A stretch of DNA of 64,000 nucleotides from Mycolicibacterium confluentis (GTDB lineage: Bacteria > Actinomycetota > Actinomycetes > Mycobacteriales > Mycobacteriaceae). The notes beneath the pieces are model-generated. The model did not search any database, was not told the origin of the DNA, and saw only the letters and a program-made list of their open reading frames with translations. Position numbers and translations under genes: made by a program. The stretch spans positions 2,852,001 through 2,916,000 of the forward strand of contig NZ_AP022612.1 in the NCBI RefSeq assembly GCF_010729895.1, given 5' to 3'. This document shows, in pieces, positions 18,679 through 26,597 of this stretch; position 1 is the stretch's first letter; the number at the start of each line of letters is the position of its first letter.

Positions 18679-19521
18679 CTACGGTGCGTCGTACAGACGC
18701 ACGATGGCCTCGGGGTGCGGGAATGCGATCCCGGCGCGCAGGGTGGCCTTGATGCCGATCTTGTCGAACTCGAAGTACCTGCTGCGGTCGACGTCGAGGC
18801 GCACATCGTCGCGCAGCACGACGAGGACCTTGGCGGCAGGGATTGCCCACACATCACCGAGTGCCACCGCGGCCGACGGGATGAGCGGGATTCCGAGCAC
18901 CTGGCGTTGAGTGGGCTGCGATGCGTCGTAGCCCAGTAGCGGCTCATTGCTGCCGGTCTGCTTCTTCACCTTGGCCAGTGTGAGCACCGTGGTCGGGTGT
19001 GCGACGAACGCGGTGACTGTGGCTCCGACGGTCTCGGCCTTGGACAGTGCCTCTGCGAAGGGGTCGGTGTTGGCGATCGTGCCGCCGGTGTCCACGGTGG
19101 ATACGCCGGTCACGGACAGCAGACCGGACGGGCCGTTGGCGACGGTGTTGCCGAAGAATGCGGAGTCGAGGCCTCGGGCGATCTTCTCGGCCAGGCCGTC
19201 GCCGACGACGGCCTGAGCCGACGGCGCGGAGTCCTCTGCAAGCTCCCGGGAGATGACTGACAGGCCGCCGACTTTGGCCGGGCGCACGACGAGTTCATCG
19301 AAATCGGCGTCGGATGCGGTGATCTCGGAGCCTTCGGCGAGCCACGCGACCCCGGCGTCGCCTTGGACTACCGGGATGCGGTACTCGTTGGAGGTCGTCG
19401 TGACCACGGTGGCGACGCGCAGTGCGACGGACTTTTCGCGGACCGGCTGGACGATCAGCGTACCGAGCTGTTCGGGGAGCAGTCCGTGAGTGCCGCCGCT
19501 GGTGGAGGTGAGTAGAGTCAT
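18679..19521 (-). CDS. Phage major capsid protein, HK97 fold
   Basis: A 280-aa protein with the HK97-like core pattern: HGLLPEQLGTLIVQPVREKSVALRVATVV near the start, VAWLAEGSEI, VISRELAEDS, GLDSAFFGN and a C-terminal IKATLRAGIAFPHPEAIVRL. The start is the ATG at 19521; the open frame upstream of it is unlike phage protein. There is no N-terminal delta/scaffold domain; a separate scaffold-like gene lies upstream. It is the last gene of the minus-strand phage module. Confidence 0.88.
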   Translation of the reverse strand: MTLLTSTSGGTHGLLPEQLGTLIVQPVREKSVALRVATVVTTTSNEYRIPVVQGDAGVAWLAEGSEITASDADFDELVVRPAKVGGLSVISRELAEDSAPSAQAVVGDGLAEKIARGLDSAFFGNTVANGPSGLLSVTGVSTVDTGGTIANTDPFAEALSKAETVGATVTAFVAHPTTVLTLAKVKKQTGSNEPLLGYDASQPTQRQVLGIPLIPSAAVALGDVWAIPAAKVLVVLRDDVRLDVDRSRYFEFDKIGIKATLRAGIAFPHPEAIVRLYDAP

Positions 19522-19699
19522 GAGAAATGTTGCCTTCCAGGCGAATTGAAACGTGATTGGTTTACGTCTGCGCGGCTTACAGCCGAATGCAGATTGCCCG
19601 CCTGGGGCGATCGGTGCGGTGGCCCGAGTACCTGACTCGCGAGGCCACCGCACCGACCAATGTACTGCCGGTGTGACTCAAACCGTCCGCCCCTTGCGG

Positions 19700-20200
19700 T
19701 CAGTCGACGCCCGCCCTTGTGTTCAGCAGCCCGGCCCACGACACGCCGGGCCGGTGGTCGGTGCCGGTCGCGCCGCTCCTGAGCCCGGCCCCGACGCTGG
19801 CGGGGTTGCGTTTGACCACAGGTTTGCGCGGCGACCAATGCGGATGCGCTGCGAGGGTCGCCTGCGCAGCCTCGACGACCTTGGCGTGAGAGAGGTTGCC
19901 GTCGTCGTCGAGGAGTGCGGACAGGTCGAGGCCGTCGCGGAATATGTCGGCGCCGTCGGCCAGGTGCTCGGCGGCCAGGCGCATGACCTCACCGCGTTGC
20001 AGGGCGGTCAGGCGGTCGTTGGTTTCGGCGAGTTGCGCCTCGGTGTCGCGCAACTGCTTGCGCCACTTTGCGGCCTCACGGCCTGCGCCGCGGTCGTCGA
20101 CGGCTTCTGCGGCGTCGACTGTTGCTGCCTCGACAGGTGTGGTCTCAGCCTCGACCGCCGCCCCCACGGCGGCCTCGGTATCAATTGCGTTCTCGCTCAT
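19700..20200 (-). CDS. Scaffold-like phage protein
   Basis: A 166-aa acidic protein with an Ala/Glu/Thr-rich N-terminus, a predicted coiled coil at about 45-75 (AAKWRKQLRDTEAQLAETND) and a basic C-terminus (SPRKPVVKRNPAS). This layout and the position one gene before the capsid are typical of capsid-assembly scaffolding proteins. The start ATG at 20200 overlaps the stop of the gene upstream by 4 bp. The assignment rests on composition and position, not on a conserved motif. Confidence 0.65.
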   Translation of the reverse strand: MSENAIDTEAAVGAAVEAETTPVEAATVDAAEAVDDRGAGREAAKWRKQLRDTEAQLAETNDRLTALQRGEVMRLAAEHLADGADIFRDGLDLSALLDDDGNLSHAKVVEAAQATLAAHPHWSPRKPVVKRNPASVGAGLRSGATGTDHRPGVSWAGLLNTRAGVD

Positions 20201-20445
20201 TGGTGTTCCCTTTCGGATTTGATGAATGGTGCGGTGATGCCGACGCATTCGCTGTGCGCCGTGACGCCGTGTTCGTTGTACTCGTAATGCGTCACGGTGA
20301 CCTGCGCGGTGCCGTCGGCCAGCAGGCGCAGGTCGTCGAGCGAATGCTCGACACGGCGGGGCACGATGTCGCGCGGTGCGCTCCGGTAGTCGTCGAACGC
20401 TGCCTGTATGGGATCGTGCGCGTCCCGGTCCTCGTCGTCGATCAT
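20197..20445 (-). CDS. Hypothetical phage protein
   Basis: An 82-aa product, MIDDEDRDAHDPIQAAF to IKSEREHQ, rich in acidic residues at the N-terminus. It is joined to the scaffold-like gene by an ATGA overlap, so the two are translated together. The ATG at 20445 is preferred over one 15 codons upstream. No family recognised. Confidence 0.6.
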   Translation of the reverse strand: MIDDEDRDAHDPIQAAFDDYRSAPRDIVPRRVEHSLDDLRLLADGTAQVTVTHYEYNEHGVTAHSECVGITAPFIKSEREHQ

Positions 20446-20536
20446 TGTGTACCTTCCTGTTTGGTGTGTGCTGAGCCTGTCGCCGCACACAGGTGGTGGG
20501 TGTGTTTCACACCGATGTATTGCTCGTCGCAGCGCG

Positions 20537-20842
20537 TCACGCCAGTTCGCCGCCGATGGGGGTGAAGTCGCGACCCATGCTCAGCACGATGTTGTTGCGC
20601 CAGTCCTCGCGGCAGACAGTGGCGAGGTAGCCGGGCACGTCGGGCGCTGGAATGAGTTCGCCTGTCGTTTTGTCGACACTGGCGAAGACCTCGCGTCGGG
20701 TGCCGGTCGCCGGGTCGTGCTGTACGAGGACGACTGGTGCCTCCGCGGCGGCCTGGCGGCCGTCGGGGTTGCGGTAGACCACGACGAAGCCTTTGACTTG
20801 CGTCACGGCGAGGGTGCTCCAGGTGGTGTTCGTGTACGTCAT
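20537..20842 (-). CDS. Hypothetical phage protein
   Basis: A 101-aa product (MTYTNTTWSTLAVTQVKGF) with a good spacing from an upstream AGGAGT ribosome binding site. The middle (GTRREVFASVDKTTGELI) suggests a small beta-rich fold. Unknown function. It lies between the primase and scaffold-like genes, where phiRv1-type elements carry small ORFs. Confidence 0.6.
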   Translation of the reverse strand: MTYTNTTWSTLAVTQVKGFVVVYRNPDGRQAAAEAPVVLVQHDPATGTRREVFASVDKTTGELIPAPDVPGYLATVCREDWRNNIVLSMGRDFTPIGGELA

Positions 20843-20987
20843 GCGTCTACTCCTTGTGCAGTTGTTGTGGTTGAGCTGCGGTTATGTTGAGGCAGTACGC
20901 ATTAGCACCCTTTAGGGGTAAATCGCTCTGTGTTGTGCTCATGTGGGGATTTACCTTTGGTACGTGCTGTGCGTACTGCCTCGCCTG

Positions 20988-22589
20988 TCACGCCTCGGTT
21001 TTCACTTCGAGGGCAATACCTGATCGCCACCGCTTGCCGTTGCTGGGCTTCCCGGCGGGGTAGCCGCGCTTGTCGAGTGCCTGCCCGAACGCCTTCTGGC
21101 TCAGCTGTTCTGCGCCGTCGGCGCTGCGCCACCGATCCCATGCGTTGAACAGATCCGTCGTGGTCGCCTTCAACACCGGGCTGCTCGTCGAGCATTCCTC
21201 GTCGATGAAGCGTGCCACCGCGTCGCTGTCCCGCTGATAGTCGCCCGTCGCGGCGAGCACCTGCGGTGGCTCGGCGAGCTTGTCGCCGTTGGCGCGGTAG
21301 GCATTCCATCCGGCGATGGCCCACCCGAGTACGGCGTCGGCCTCGGCCTGCAGCTTCTCGTCGAGGTGCGGGTCGCGGTCCTCGGGTGGGATCACGACGT
21401 CGAACGGGATGACGCGCAGCCGCCGCCATACCGCTGGGTCGTCACCTGACACCTTGGGCAGGTGGTTGGTGACCAGGAACGCGGTGTGCGATGGCGTGAA
21501 CTCCACTAGGTCACGGTGCACATACCGGGCCTTGATGGTGTCGCCACCAGTGAGCCGCTTCATCGTCGCCTCGGCGAGCCGCCGCCCCTCGTCGCTTTCG
21601 GACACGACGATGAACCGCCGCCCTCGTAGGTCCATCTGCCCGGTGGGGTGTGCGCCCTCGCGGGCCATGAACAGATCGGGGTCGGCTGGCGCGGCGTAGT
21701 CGCCGAGGGTGAACAGCATCGCCCCGTACCAGGTGCCCTTGCCGTTGGCGCCGGTGCCGGTGAGGATCGGCAGAATGTGCTCGGCGACCTTGCCGAGCAG
21801 CGACAGCCCGGCGACCCGCTGCAGATACGCCCGTACTTGCTCGTCGGGCTGCACCTGGTCGATGAACCGCGCCCATGCGGTGGCGTGCGCTGCCTTGTCC
21901 CATGCGCCGTGGGTCACCTTGGTGATGCAGTCCCGTGGGTCGTGGTCGCGCAACTCCATCGTGCGCAGGTCTAGTGTGCCGTTGGCGACGTTGAGTAGGT
22001 ACGGGTCGGCGTCGAGATCACCGACCGTGCACGCGAACCCGTCCAGTGCGGCCGCGACGCGCAGCACCCCTTCGATGCCGTTGGCGGTCTCGCACTTGGC
22101 GACGTCCTTGCGCAAGTTCTGGTCAACGATCGACTCGGCCAGAGCTACGGCCATCACGTCGAGTACGGCACGCTTGGCGAACCCGCCGTCATCGGGTGCC
22201 CACCTCTTGCTGTCCCAGTACAGCCACCCCAGGCCGTGCAGGTAGAGCAGTCGGCCGACGTACGCCGTTTGCAGTCGGTAGGCGATCCGCACTTGGCCGC
22301 TGTGTTCCTCGGTGCCTTGCCGCCGCGGTGGCGGGTCGACCTGTTGAACACCGCGGAATCCGATCAACTGCAGGATGGCCACCGATTGGCAGCCGTTGCG
22401 GCACTGCAGTTCTAGGTTGCCCATGCGGGACTGGACGCGCAGTGACATGTCTGCCGGGTTGTGCGCTGAGCAGTTCGGGCATTGCACGTCGTGCCACCGC
22501 GCGCCCGGCTTCTCGACGATCGGCACGCCCCACCGCTTGAGAGCGTCGATGCCGTCTCGATAGCAGATGCCCTTGACACCAACGGTCAT
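20988..22589 (-). CDS. D5/P4-type primase-helicase
   Basis: A 533-aa replication protein. The N-terminus has a zinc-binding pattern (C37PNC40, C63RNGC67). The C-terminal half is a superfamily 3 helicase: Walker A GTGANGKGT at 278-286, then FIVVSESDEGRRLAEATMKRLTGGD in pieces and the sensor FLVTNHLPKV. This matches phage/plasmid D5_N-type primases such as that of phiRv1. It would replicate the excised element. The start overlaps the stop of the small ORF upstream by 4 bp. Confidence 0.9.
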   Translation of the reverse strand: MTVGVKGICYRDGIDALKRWGVPIVEKPGARWHDVQCPNCSAHNPADMSLRVQSRMGNLELQCRNGCQSVAILQLIGFRGVQQVDPPPRRQGTEEHSGQVRIAYRLQTAYVGRLLYLHGLGWLYWDSKRWAPDDGGFAKRAVLDVMAVALAESIVDQNLRKDVAKCETANGIEGVLRVAAALDGFACTVGDLDADPYLLNVANGTLDLRTMELRDHDPRDCITKVTHGAWDKAAHATAWARFIDQVQPDEQVRAYLQRVAGLSLLGKVAEHILPILTGTGANGKGTWYGAMLFTLGDYAAPADPDLFMAREGAHPTGQMDLRGRRFIVVSESDEGRRLAEATMKRLTGGDTIKARYVHRDLVEFTPSHTAFLVTNHLPKVSGDDPAVWRRLRVIPFDVVIPPEDRDPHLDEKLQAEADAVLGWAIAGWNAYRANGDKLAEPPQVLAATGDYQRDSDAVARFIDEECSTSSPVLKATTTDLFNAWDRWRSADGAEQLSQKAFGQALDKRGYPAGKPSNGKRWRSGIALEVKTEA

Positions 22590-22759
22590 GCGGCGACCAC
22601 CTTGCTCTGGGGCTGGCCGGTGCGGCGCGCTGGGCGCAGTAGCTCGGCCAACTGTGCTCGCTGCTGATCGGTGAGCGGCGGGGCTGCCGCGACCACCCGG
22701 TCGACATACTCGTCGAGCGCAACAGCTTTGGCGCGCATTGTGGGTTGAATGCGGGTCAT
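22586..22759 (-). CDS. Small hypothetical phage protein
   Basis: A 57-aa product read as MTRIQPTMRAKAVALDEYVDR in two steps and ending RTGQPQSKVVAA. Both ends are fixed by 4-bp ATGA overlaps: its start with the excisionase-like stop and its stop with the primase start. An internal ATG at 22738 is also in frame. The Arg/Gln-rich helix DQQRAQLAELLRPA is common in small phage proteins next to primases. Function unknown. Confidence 0.65.
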   Translation of the reverse strand: MTRIQPTMRAKAVALDEYVDRVVAAAPPLTDQQRAQLAELLRPARRTGQPQSKVVAA

Positions 22760-22932
22760 TTGGCGACCGTGGTGAGGAGATCGTTGACGTCAGCGACGCT
22801 GACGCGCAGCAAGCGGGGGCCGATGCGGTAGCCGGTGATGGTGCCCTCGGCGATCCAGCGGCGCACAGTGCGGGGGTGGACCCCGGCCCGGTGGGCTACC
22901 TCGGCGGTCGAGACAGTCTGTTCAGGCGTCAT
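22756..22932 (-). CDS. Excisionase-like MerR/HTH_17 protein
   Basis: A 58-aa protein containing STAEVAHRAGVHPRTVRRWI followed by GTITGYRIGPRLLRVSVAD, the winged-HTH pattern of excisionase (Xis/RDF) and helix_turn_helix_17 proteins. It sits just downstream of the integrase, as the recombination directionality factor does in phiRv1. Its start ATG at 22932 follows a GGAGC ribosome binding site. It probably controls the direction of integrase action. Confidence 0.8.
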   Translation of the reverse strand: MTPEQTVSTAEVAHRAGVHPRTVRRWIAEGTITGYRIGPRLLRVSVADVNDLLTTVAK

Positions 22933-23044
22933 AGGACGCTCCGTTCGTATTCTGTTGTCAGATTCAGTTGTGAGTACGTCCCGTAAGTTACATCCCGTCC
23001 GGCTCAGCCCGACCGCCCTGCGACGCGAATGAACCCAACGCCAT

Positions 23045-23077
23045 CTGTTGTTGACACCTCAACAGTTACAACAGGTT
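23045..23077. promoter_or_regulatory. Nested inverted repeats between integrase and excisionase genes
   Basis: TGTTGA-CACC-TCAACA (23049-23064) lies inside a wider pair CTGTTGT … ACAACAG (23045-23077). Located in the 160-bp gap (22933-23092) upstream of the excisionase-primase operon, it is a good candidate operator for lysogenic control of the phage genes. The rest of the gap shows no gene. Confidence 0.5.
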
Positions 23078-23092
23078 TCGCTGCCGTGGCGG

Positions 23093-24490
23093 CTAGCGCC
23101 AGTTCACGGCCACCCGCTCGGGGTGGAATACGTGACCGCCTTTCCCGACGGGCGCGACGACGAACTCGACCAGGACGTCGATCACGGCACGCAGCCGATC
23201 CGGCGACAGCTCTGTGATCGCCTCGACGACCTCGGGCTTGCCGAGCGGCAGACCGTCGAAGACTCGCAGCCGCTCCGTGTCCTGTTGGCGCCGCTCGATT
23301 GCTTCGAGCTTGTCGGTGATCCGTGCCGTCGCACGCTGCGCCTGCTGTCCGGTGAGCAGCCCGTCGGCCCGTTCGTCGGCGATCTCGTCGAGGCGAACCA
23401 GCAGGGCCAGCCGCTCGACGCGCAGCGCCTCAGCTTCGGCAGCGTCGTGCACCTCGGCTTTCAGCAGGTCGACGGCATCGGCCCGAGCGAGACGCCCGGC
23501 GACCACCTTGTAGATCAGCGGCTCGACATGCTCAGCGCGGACACTGCATCTGCGGCATGTCTTGCAGGCGTATGTGATTGAGTGCGACCGTGGCGCATCC
23601 TTGTGGGCCTGCATGACCCACTGACCGGACAGGTAGCCACCGCAACCAGGTTTGCCGCACTGCAGCACGCCGGTCAGCAGATGCTTGCGTACCGATTTAC
23701 GCCCCGGCGCGCGACCCGGCGCGTTGAGCACCGCCTGAGCCGATCGCCAGGTCTGCTCGTCGACCAGGCCCGGCCAGGTGCCCTTGCCGACAATCTCGCC
23801 GCGGTGATCGCGCAGCCCGGCATTGCGCGGCGCGCGCAGAAACAGCGAGACAGTCGAGGCGCTCCACGGCCTGCCGTTGAGCCCATGCACCCCGGTCCCA
23901 TTCCACGCGCGGGCTATGTCGCTGATCGACCCGCCAGCCAGCACCGCGGCGTACGCCTCACGGACCAGCGGCGCGGTGGCCGGGTCAGGTTGGTGCGTGT
24001 CGTCGAGGTAGCCGAACGCCCGGCGCCATTGCGGTCGGCCCGCCTCGGCTTTCTGCTGGGCGGCACGTAGCTGCCGGGCGCGCTTGTGCTCGATCTCATG
24101 CGCGGCCACGCTGCCTTTCAGCCGTGCCATCAGGCGCCCTTGAGCGGTGGCTAGGTCAATGTCGCCCGATACGGTTGCCAACGCCAGTCGCTTGTCGTCG
24201 GCCAACGCCATGAACGCCTCAAGCTCGATCGGACGTCGGTGCAGCCGGTCCAAGTCCCAGGCGACGACGGCACCGATCCGGCCCTCGCGCACATCGTCGA
24301 GCATCCGCTCATATGCGGGCCGCTTCTTACCCGAAGACGCACTCACGTCATTGTCGACAAACTCGACCGGCGTCCACCCACGGTCGGCGCACAGCTTGAG
24401 GCAGTCCTGGCGTTGGCGGGTCACCCCTAGCTGCTGGCCGGTCGGATCGGAGGATATACGCAGGTAAACGGCTGCTTGGGGGGCGTCCAT
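23093..24490 (-). CDS. Large serine integrase
   Basis: A 465-aa site-specific serine recombinase. The N-terminal resolvase domain has Y9-L-R-I-S13-S-D with S13 as the likely nucleophile, then WDLDRLHRRP and the helix-E region SVAAHEIEHKRAR. The recombinase domain follows, then a zinc ribbon (LQCGKPGC … YACKTCRRC) and a coiled-coil motif rich in Leu/Arg/Glu (about 345-420). Length and layout match phiRv1-type integrases. The start lies 3 bp inside the attachment arm at 24493, as expected for an integrase gene next to attP. Confidence 0.94.
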   Translation of the reverse strand: MDAPQAAVYLRISSDPTGQQLGVTRQRQDCLKLCADRGWTPVEFVDNDVSASSGKKRPAYERMLDDVREGRIGAVVAWDLDRLHRRPIELEAFMALADDKRLALATVSGDIDLATAQGRLMARLKGSVAAHEIEHKRARQLRAAQQKAEAGRPQWRRAFGYLDDTHQPDPATAPLVREAYAAVLAGGSISDIARAWNGTGVHGLNGRPWSASTVSLFLRAPRNAGLRDHRGEIVGKGTWPGLVDEQTWRSAQAVLNAPGRAPGRKSVRKHLLTGVLQCGKPGCGGYLSGQWVMQAHKDAPRSHSITYACKTCRRCSVRAEHVEPLIYKVVAGRLARADAVDLLKAEVHDAAEAEALRVERLALLVRLDEIADERADGLLTGQQAQRATARITDKLEAIERRQQDTERLRVFDGLPLGKPEVVEAITELSPDRLRAVIDVLVEFVVAPVGKGGHVFHPERVAVNWR

Positions 24491-24492
24491 CC

Positions 24493-24522
24493 CTTAAATG
24501 TACTTCACCAAGTCGATTGTGA
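24493..24522. other. Attachment site, integrase end
   Basis: A 23-bp arm (24493-24515), three spacer bases and core GTGA (24519-24522). Right of the core, 13E12 coding sequence continues on the minus strand. Joining both arms gives an attP of about 56 bp with near-perfect dyad symmetry centred on the dinucleotide CA. Confidence 0.82.
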
Positions 24523-25577
24523 TACGGGCACAACAGCACCAGATTCTCCAGCTCGGTCTCCCCGCCGTCCTCCCAATGCCGGATGTGATGCGCATGCAGA
24601 CCCCGCGTGGCCCCACACCCCGGCACAGCGCAGGTGGGGTGCCGATGCTCCAGGGCGCGGCGCAACCGCCGGCTGATCGTGCGCGTGGTGCGCCCAGACC
24701 CGATGACCTGACCGTCACGTTCGAACCACACCTCACAGGTGGCATCACAGGCCAGGTACCGGCGGTCGGCGGCAGACAGAGCCGGCCCCAGATGCAGATT
24801 GGCCAGCTTCTCCTCGACATCGACGTGCAGCACCACCGTGGTGCGATGCCCCTGCGGGCGCGCGGCGGCCTCGGCATCCCAACCGGCCTCCACCAACCGC
24901 ATGAAACCGTCTGACAACGTCGGAAACGGTGGACGACGCAACTCATCACGATTGTGCCCGGTATCGGATTCATCAGCGTCGTGATCACGCTTCCACTCAC
25001 CGATCAACGCCTCATGGTGCGACTGCAGTCCGGCCTCGAACTTCGCCGACTCGATCGCAGGCAAGGTGATGCGCCACGTGACGGTGTCCTCACCCACCGA
25101 CTTGCTGATCGACGCTTGCGGTTCCGGCCGCGGCGCAGGTTCTGGCCGCGGCTCCAACTTGATCGCCTTCTTCAACTGGCTGACCGAGGCATGGGTCGCG
25201 AACTGCGCATAGTGCTCATCGGAGCCCTCGCCGGCGCGGCGGGCGATCACCCCCACCTGATCCAGCGACAACTGCCCCTCCCGCAGTGCACCCACACAGC
25301 GGGGGAACTCCTCAATCCGCTCGGCGATCGCGGCGATGGACTTCGAGTGCTCCGACGAGGCGCCCAACCGCCAGGCCAGCAGTGCCGCCAACGACCGACA
25401 GCCCGTATGACCCCACAGCCCGTCCATCCGCGCGGCGATCTCCACGATCCGGCCGTCAATCGCGTTGCGCTGCCCCGCCAACTCCGCCAACTCCTCGAAC
25501 AACACCCCCAGTCGGTCACCGATCGGCAGCTCAACCGCCTCGCCGGGGAACGCCGTGATCGACATGACCCCAGTCAA
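24519..25577 (-). pseudogene. 13E12-family DUF222/HNH protein, N-terminal part
   Basis: About 353 residues of a 13E12-repeat protein. The DUF222 domain starts near residue 20 (LFEELAELAGQRNAIDGRIVEIAARM). The HNH region near the break reads GLHAHHIRHWEDGG then LENLVLLCPYH. At the attachment core the frame runs into element DNA (RLGEVHLRDG) and stops at 24348, inside the integrase gene. The missing C-terminus is at 14667-14928. ATG at 25577 or 25565 may be the start. A chimeric 409-aa product is still possible, but it lacks the last HNH histidines. Confidence 0.9.
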
Positions 25578-25844
25578 CCAGCACCCACCGACAGAAATCG
25601 CGCCGCAAAGCAGTGGCCGGATTCGTTGGCAACGCAGAATCGCGTGCTGACCGATCTATGGCGCAACGGCTGAATGCCAGTGCCGGTCGGCACCCTCCAG
25701 CAACCTCCGTGTGACACATCAAAATTGTTGCGGGGGAAATCATATGGCGATCGCCGTTGGCTGGTTCCCTCTACCGCTGCCATGCGCAGTGCACACAAAC
25801 TGATCGTTGGAGCCCCGGGCTAACCGAGGCACGATGATGAGTCC
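25578..25844. other. Intergenic
   Basis: 267 bp upstream of the split 13E12 gene. It must hold that gene's promoter; no other gene or clear structure is seen. Confidence 0.4.
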
Positions 25845-25886
25845 ATGAGGCGACCTGAACCGTCATTCCTCTGCGAGGACCACCGC

Positions 25887-26135
25887 ATGGCCGTCGACCA
25901 CGAACGCATATTCGCGATGGTTGCCGACGAGAGACGCCAACTGTCCGATCTCATCGACAGCCTCGATCAGACGCGGTTGGCCACGCCCAGTCTGCGCGAG
26001 GGCTGGACCGAGCGAGGTTCTGGTCTCAATTACGTTGCGCGACGCGGTGACTGGGTCGGACTTGAGTTCGAGCAGCGTCGCACGCATGAGCTCAAAGGGG
26101 TGCCCGGTGAATGGAAGCTCTTCGCCGTCACGTAG
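25887..26135 (+). pseudogene. Chimeric scrap: MPI/DinB-like N-terminus joined to a cyclase C-terminus
   Basis: Codons 25887-25990 read MAVDHERIFAMVADERRQLS … LATPSLREGWT, the N-terminus of a mycothiol-dependent maleylpyruvate isomerase/DinB-like protein. From about 25990 the +1 frame reads ARAGPSEVLVSITLRDAVTG, and after a further frameshift FEQRRTHELKGVPGEWKLFAV follows. This is the C-terminal end of a class III adenylate/guanylate cyclase. Neither gene has its remaining part nearby. The open frame from 25845 to 26135 is therefore probably not a functional protein. Confidence 0.65.
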
Positions 26136-26156
26136 GTGTGCGGATGCGGCGCCGTT

Positions 26157-26557
26157 AGAACGGTGGTGGGTACTTGTCGGCTTCGCGTTGTTGCTCAGGG
26201 GTGAGCACAGGCAGATTTCCGCCATCAGGGCTTGACGCCGCGCTTCGCGGCGTTGTTGGTTGTGGCGTCGATCGTCGGCGATGGCCTGGGAGCGCTGCTT
26301 GGCCCGAGTGGTCTTGCGCCGCAGTATCTTCGCGTCGCGATCGGCGCCGGCGGGGGTCGCCGGCCGGGTCTCGGCCAGCGTGCCGTAGGCGCGCAGAGTG
26401 GGGAACAGCACCGAACTGTCCGAGCTGGTGACGTGGCATTCGCCCGTGGGCAGAATCCAGATCACCGTCCCGCCTGGAAGTTTCATATCATGCCAACCCA
26501 GAATGTTTTTCAGCTGATGATGTAAACGACTGGCATGCGTTGGACATTTTGACTGGG
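26157..26557 (-). pseudogene. Second DUF222/HNH protein, frameshifted C-terminal fragment
   Basis: The minus strand reads SKCPTHASRLHHQLKNILGW then HDMKLPGGTVIWILPTGECH, the region following the HNH histidines in another subgroup of these proteins. A basic tail follows (TRAKQRSQAIADDRRHNQQR). Near 26215 a one-base frameshift moves into the frame that ends LPVLTPEQQREADKYPPPF, the usual end of the family. The upstream part is missing; a stop lies just before SKC. It is thus both truncated and frameshifted. Confidence 0.75.
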
Positions 26558-26597
26558 TGACCAGCGTCTATTCTCCATCAGCCCGTATGCTCAGCCT

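Larger units (their letters stand above)
14925..24522. mobile_element. phiRv1/phiRv2-type prophage-like element
   Basis: A 9.6-kb element between two attachment sites in a 13E12-family gene, the same target class phiRv1 uses. The serine integrase starts 3 bp inside one arm. Going inward on the minus strand come an excisionase-like gene, a small ORF, a primase-helicase, small phage ORFs, a scaffold-like gene and a capsid gene, the order known from phiRv1. The other end holds plus-strand cargo: HTH, ParA-like and DGQHR genes. No terminase, portal, prohead protease, tail or lysis genes are seen, so it is not a self-sufficient phage. Confidence 0.88.

Noticed and set aside
24348..24518. C-terminal extension of the 13E12 open frame as its natural end
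   Set aside because: Beyond the attachment core the frame runs antisense-like through the integrase gene in another frame; the natural C-terminus is at the other end of the element.
25863..26486. 207-aa minus-strand frame as one protein
   Set aside because: Only its first part is coding-like (HNH-family tail); the rest is antisense to the chimeric scrap, and the true family ending lies in another frame.
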